Assembly (NCBI GenBank): GCA_015501075.1 | Contig: JADNYJ010000594.1 | Location: forward strand, 1 to 19,462 | Length of the DNA: 19,462 nucleotides | Direction: 5' to 3' | Source of the DNA: Gymnopilus junonius | Taxonomy: Eukaryota > Basidiomycota > Agaricomycetes > Agaricales > Galerinaceae | In this document: one piece after another, positions 16,601-19,462 of the stretch | Position numbering within the stretch: position 1 is the stretch's first letter | How the letters are laid out: each line of letters begins with the position of its first letter | Notes under the pieces: generated by a model | Told to the model about the DNA's origin: nothing | Database searches by the model: none | Seen by the model: the letters and a program-made list of their open reading frames with translations, nothing else | Translations under genes and position numbers: made by a program

Positions 16601-18718
16601 GAAGGCCCGGGTGGGCGGAGCGGAAGCTGGGTCGTATTATTCTGCCCATGCTCATGCTTTGCAAACATTCATTGAAAAAGTGACCGTCTTCCGGGCTGCT
16701 ACTAATTACAAGGACGATGCGCTGGAACCTTCAAGTCTTGTTTCGACGGGCGACGAGCCTCCCCAGGTGTACAAGCTCGCTAGCTTGTACGATCGGTACT
16801 TTGAATATGCGGACCTGCTGTGTGATCAGGGGTTGTTGAAGGAAGCTGTCAAGTTTTTGAAGCTGACGCCTGGGGCGTATAAGGGGTCTAAATTTGGTGC
16901 TGACCTCGAGGCGGAGAGGAAGAGGTTGGTGGAGGCGACGAATCCTGGACCTGTTGGCAGCTCATCGTCTGGTGCCACGGCGTCGACAAGCACTGCTACA
17001 GCAAGGGCTGCTGTTCCGACCACGTCGACTTCGAGTAGGAGTGTTTATGGTGGAGGATATGCAGCAGGTGGTTATGTGCTTGCTGCTCCAGTCCAACCTG
17101 CTGTGGTGGTACCTCAACATCCACAACAGCCAACTGGTCCGTATGCACCAGCTGGGCTGGGACATCAACAAGCAGCACCTCCTGCTCCTTATGGGCATAC
17201 CACCGCCCAGCCGGGCGCTCCATCTGCCTATGGAGGTCCTTATATTCCTTCAGGTGCTTCGCTTTCTCAACCTCCTCATTTGCGAGCGCAACCACCTCCC
17301 CCTCCTCCAGCACATGTGTCAGTCCCAGCGCCACCACCACCCCGCGGAGCCACAGGAACACCATCTAATGCTCTTCCTCCCCCTCCCAAAAGGGAAAACG
17401 GAGGATGGAACGACGCGCCGAACGTTGCTCCCTCTAGTCGTGCTCCTGCTGCGCTGAATCTGCACAAGCCAGCTGCCATTACGTCTCCTTTCCCGAATGC
17501 GACGCCTTCGCCAGGGTATTCGCCCCAGGGTTCGCCGTACGTCGGAGGCGGTGGGCAGGCTTCAGCTACATTGCCTCCTCCACCTCGTCCAGGAAGTGTG
17601 AACCGTGGACCGAGCGTACCTCCTGGCCCTCCACCCCCTCATAGGACTATCGGCGGCCCGCCAAGGTCGCCTTCCGTTACACAGCCACCGCACCAACCGC
17701 CACCACCGTCGAGGATGATGTCTCCTCCTATGCAGCGTCAACCTACGCCTGGACAAGGACTGTATGCGCCTCCACAGTCAGCGACGTTGAGGGGTCCTGC
17801 AATGGGCCAGACGCCTCCTCCAGGCCCAGGGCAATTTAACCGTGCGCCACCACCTCCTGCTCTTCCTCCTCATGGAGGTCCCGGTGGTCCCGGCGGGCCA
17901 CATGGTCAACTTCCTCCTCCTCCTCATGCTCCTCCTTCCGCTGGTCCTTACACGCCTGCACCTAACGCGCAGCCAATGCAAGCTCCTCCACCGCCATCGG
18001 GTCCGTATGCACCTCAACAGCGTCCTGGGCCTTCTCAGCCTCCACAGCAGCAGCTGCACCATCAGCCTCCCCCGCCAACGCCTCAGCAGGCTTCTGGCCC
18101 ACCGCCTCCTGGAGGCCCGGCAGGAGCTCCTCCTCGGACTATGTCGAGAAGTGCGGCTCCTGCTCGTTCGCAGCCTCCTCCTCCGAAATACCGTAAGTCT
18201 TTCTGTTCCTTCAGTTATCTGTCTTTCGCGGTTGGTTCTGATAACGGACTTTTATAGCCGTTGGTGACCGAAGCCATATCCCGGACTATGCCCAACCTGC
18301 GTTTGTTAGCATCACCGCACATTTGAATAGGGTGAAGCAGACTACGCCTGTTAGTGTTTTTGTCTTCTTCGGCTCCTTTTGGATGTTGACGTCCTTTTGA
18401 CTTGTTTAGGCCAACCAAAAGCGACTCGTCGATGACCTTGAGCGCAGAATCAATCCTCTTTTCGATGCTTTGAACTGCGAGACGCTCTCTAGGCCTGTTG
18501 TTGATCAGCTTCGTCGTGCTGACGAGAGGTAAGTTCTCTGTTCTGTAATGGCCTGCTGAGCTGAATAGGTGATTAACTTGCTTCTTCAACTAGCCATGGA
18601 CGCGCATGATCGCCCAGCTGCGCAGGCCATCCACGTCGAGCTGTTGACCCGTGGATCGCAGACGGACGATATTGGATTATGGATGTCGGGTGTCAAGCAG
18701 TTGATTCTAACGCTGTGA
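13659..18718 (+). CDS. SEC31: COPII outer-coat subunit Sec31, ten exons, two one-base frame conflicts
   Basis: With Sec13, Sec31 forms the outer cage of COPII vesicles that bud from endoplasmic reticulum exit sites. Exons: 13659-13879, 13951-14070, 14137-14245, 14298-14588, 14640-14726, 14790-14921, 14980-18192, 18258-18349, 18410-18528, 18594-18718; about 1502 residues. Residues 1-350 are WD40 repeats ([34 protein letters not shown]). The hallmark [19 protein letters not shown] is at about 395-415. The alpha-solenoid element ([20 protein letters not shown]) runs about 690-850. A proline/glycine-rich linker with PPPP runs about 1020-1390. The conserved C-terminal helical domain ends [12 protein letters not shown]. 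Two frame conflicts occur. At the start of exon 7, CTCCCTCTGCG lacks one C needed for GELPSADNW. In exon 9, an extra C near 18512 separates DQL from [13 protein letters not shown]. All splice sites are otherwise consensus. A sequencing error is likely, as SEC31 is essential in yeast. Confidence 0.93.
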
Positions 18719-19182
18719 GACTGACCTTCATCAACTGAAAAAAATGATTGGTTTGTGGTGGGATGGGATACGACATGACAAAGCCGGCTGGAGGGTGGAA
18801 TGGTTGAATGTGTTCTAGAAATTTCTTTTTTTTCGATATGGTCACTACATAGCTAAGTAGTACTCCAACTAAGACCCCTGTTTTATTCTTTGCATCTATG
18901 ACAGGGAAGGTTTTGAACATTCGAGAGCTTGTGTGGTTTGAATCCTAATTGACCTGCGTTTCGAGAGACATGGTGGTCATATCGCTTCTTATTTAAATGA
19001 GTCACTTCACCTGTCACTACGAACCATAATCATGCTTTCTGCAGTTATCAAGGGGGTTCATTTTCATCTTCTGATCTCTTTCCCGAATCACCAGTCCATG
19101 TTCATGGTAACTTTTTTTTTCAATACAAGAGCTAGAAAGCTAGTAATATGCCCTTCTACTTTATCCTTCTTCACTTCTTATG
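18719..19182. other. Intergenic region downstream of SEC31
   Basis: It lies between the SEC31 stop and the stop of a convergent minus-strand frame. AT-rich with short T and A runs; no gene, repeat or RNA recognised. It presumably contains both 3' untranslated regions. Confidence 0.45.
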
Positions 19183-19443
19183 TCACTTCTTCTTGGCTTT
19201 CGGAACAGGGTAGGATTTTTGGATGTCAGTAATGCGAACGAGATCGAAGTCTTCAGCACTCATGCTGTTGAGAATTTCGAGTATTTTGTCGTGGATGAGA
19301 AATGCTTTTTTGTTGATTTGATTCCCCATTTCCGCTTCGACGTAAGCTACGTGAAGGAGGCAAATGGCTTTACCAACTGTTTCACCGTATTCCTTGCCGA
19401 ATGCCTTACTCGTATAGGGGATAATGTTGTTGTCACTTTCCAT
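19183..19443 (-). CDS. Unrecognised protein, probably the 3' exon of a gene running off the window
   Basis: 86 codons from ATG 19443 to TGA 19183. The translation is protein-like and probably helical (GKEYGETVGKAICLLHVAY, HDKILEILNSMSAEDFDLV) and ends in a basic PVPKAKKK tail. The frame remains open upstream of the ATG to the window edge. CCTCAG at 19462-19457 on this strand could be a splice acceptor, so the ATG is probably internal and the gene longer. The basic tail could be a nuclear localisation signal or simply a charged end. Family not recognised. Convergent with SEC31. Confidence 0.45.
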   Translation of the reverse strand: MESDNNIIPYTSKAFGKEYGETVGKAICLLHVAYVEAEMGNQINKKAFLIHDKILEILNSMSAEDFDLVRITDIQKSYPVPKAKKK

Positions 19444-19462
19444 GATTTTTATGAAACTGAGG

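Noticed and set aside
15036..18257. A 1073-residue gene starting at 15036
   Set aside because: It is the large exon 7 of SEC31; the ATG is internal to the WD40 region and the last 20 or so residues are read from an intron.
16894..18267. Several long frames on both strands across the proline-rich part of SEC31
   Set aside because: They are shadows of the GC-rich, repetitive CCT/CCA codon usage in the real frame.
1..19462. tRNA, rRNA, CRISPR array, transposon termini or reverse-transcriptase remnants
   Set aside because: None were seen on reading both strands; the repeats present are gene duplications.

Overview
The window looks like a nuclear contig from a basidiomycete fungus, most likely a mushroom-forming agaricomycete. 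Its genes have short (about 50-80 nt) GT-AG introns with CTAAC/CTGAT-type branch points. The gene content is typical of that group: F-box/LRR-like proteins, small BTB proteins, fungal PD-(D/E)XK proteins and a spliced SEC31. No species can be named from the sequence alone.

Layout. Positions 1-1900 hold two convergent paralogues with a PD-(D/E)XK nuclease signature (plus 60-737, minus 1296-1898). Positions 2400-8300 hold a local duplication on the plus strand. An unrecognised family, called X here, occurs twice (2615-3070 and 5602-6210), each time followed by BTB sequence. The first BTB copy is a deleted remnant (3441-3765). The second (4011-5129, four exons) is intact. The third (7222-8303) has the same four exons but carries a one-base frameshift. 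Positions 8498-11094 on the minus strand hold two tandem, broken F-box/LRR-type paralogues. Positions 11379-13380 hold eroded remnants: a coiled-coil ORF with in-frame stops and a decayed 14-3-3-like gene. From 13659 to 18718 lies SEC31, the COPII outer-coat subunit, in ten exons. The window ends with a short, unrecognised minus-strand reading frame (19183-19443) that is probably the 3' end of a larger gene.

How the parts relate. SEC31 is the only clear housekeeping gene. Everything to its left is accessory, duplicated and decaying. The X-BTB pair is the best candidate for an undescribed unit: the two genes lie side by side, have the same orientation and share duplicated promoter sequence. 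A functional link between them is inference only.

Caution. One-base indels break SEC31 (twice), one BTB copy, one X copy and both F-box genes. SEC31 should be indispensable, so some of these breaks may be assembly errors rather than true pseudogenes. The in-frame stops in the 14-3-3-like and coiled-coil remnants cannot be explained by indels and look like real decay.
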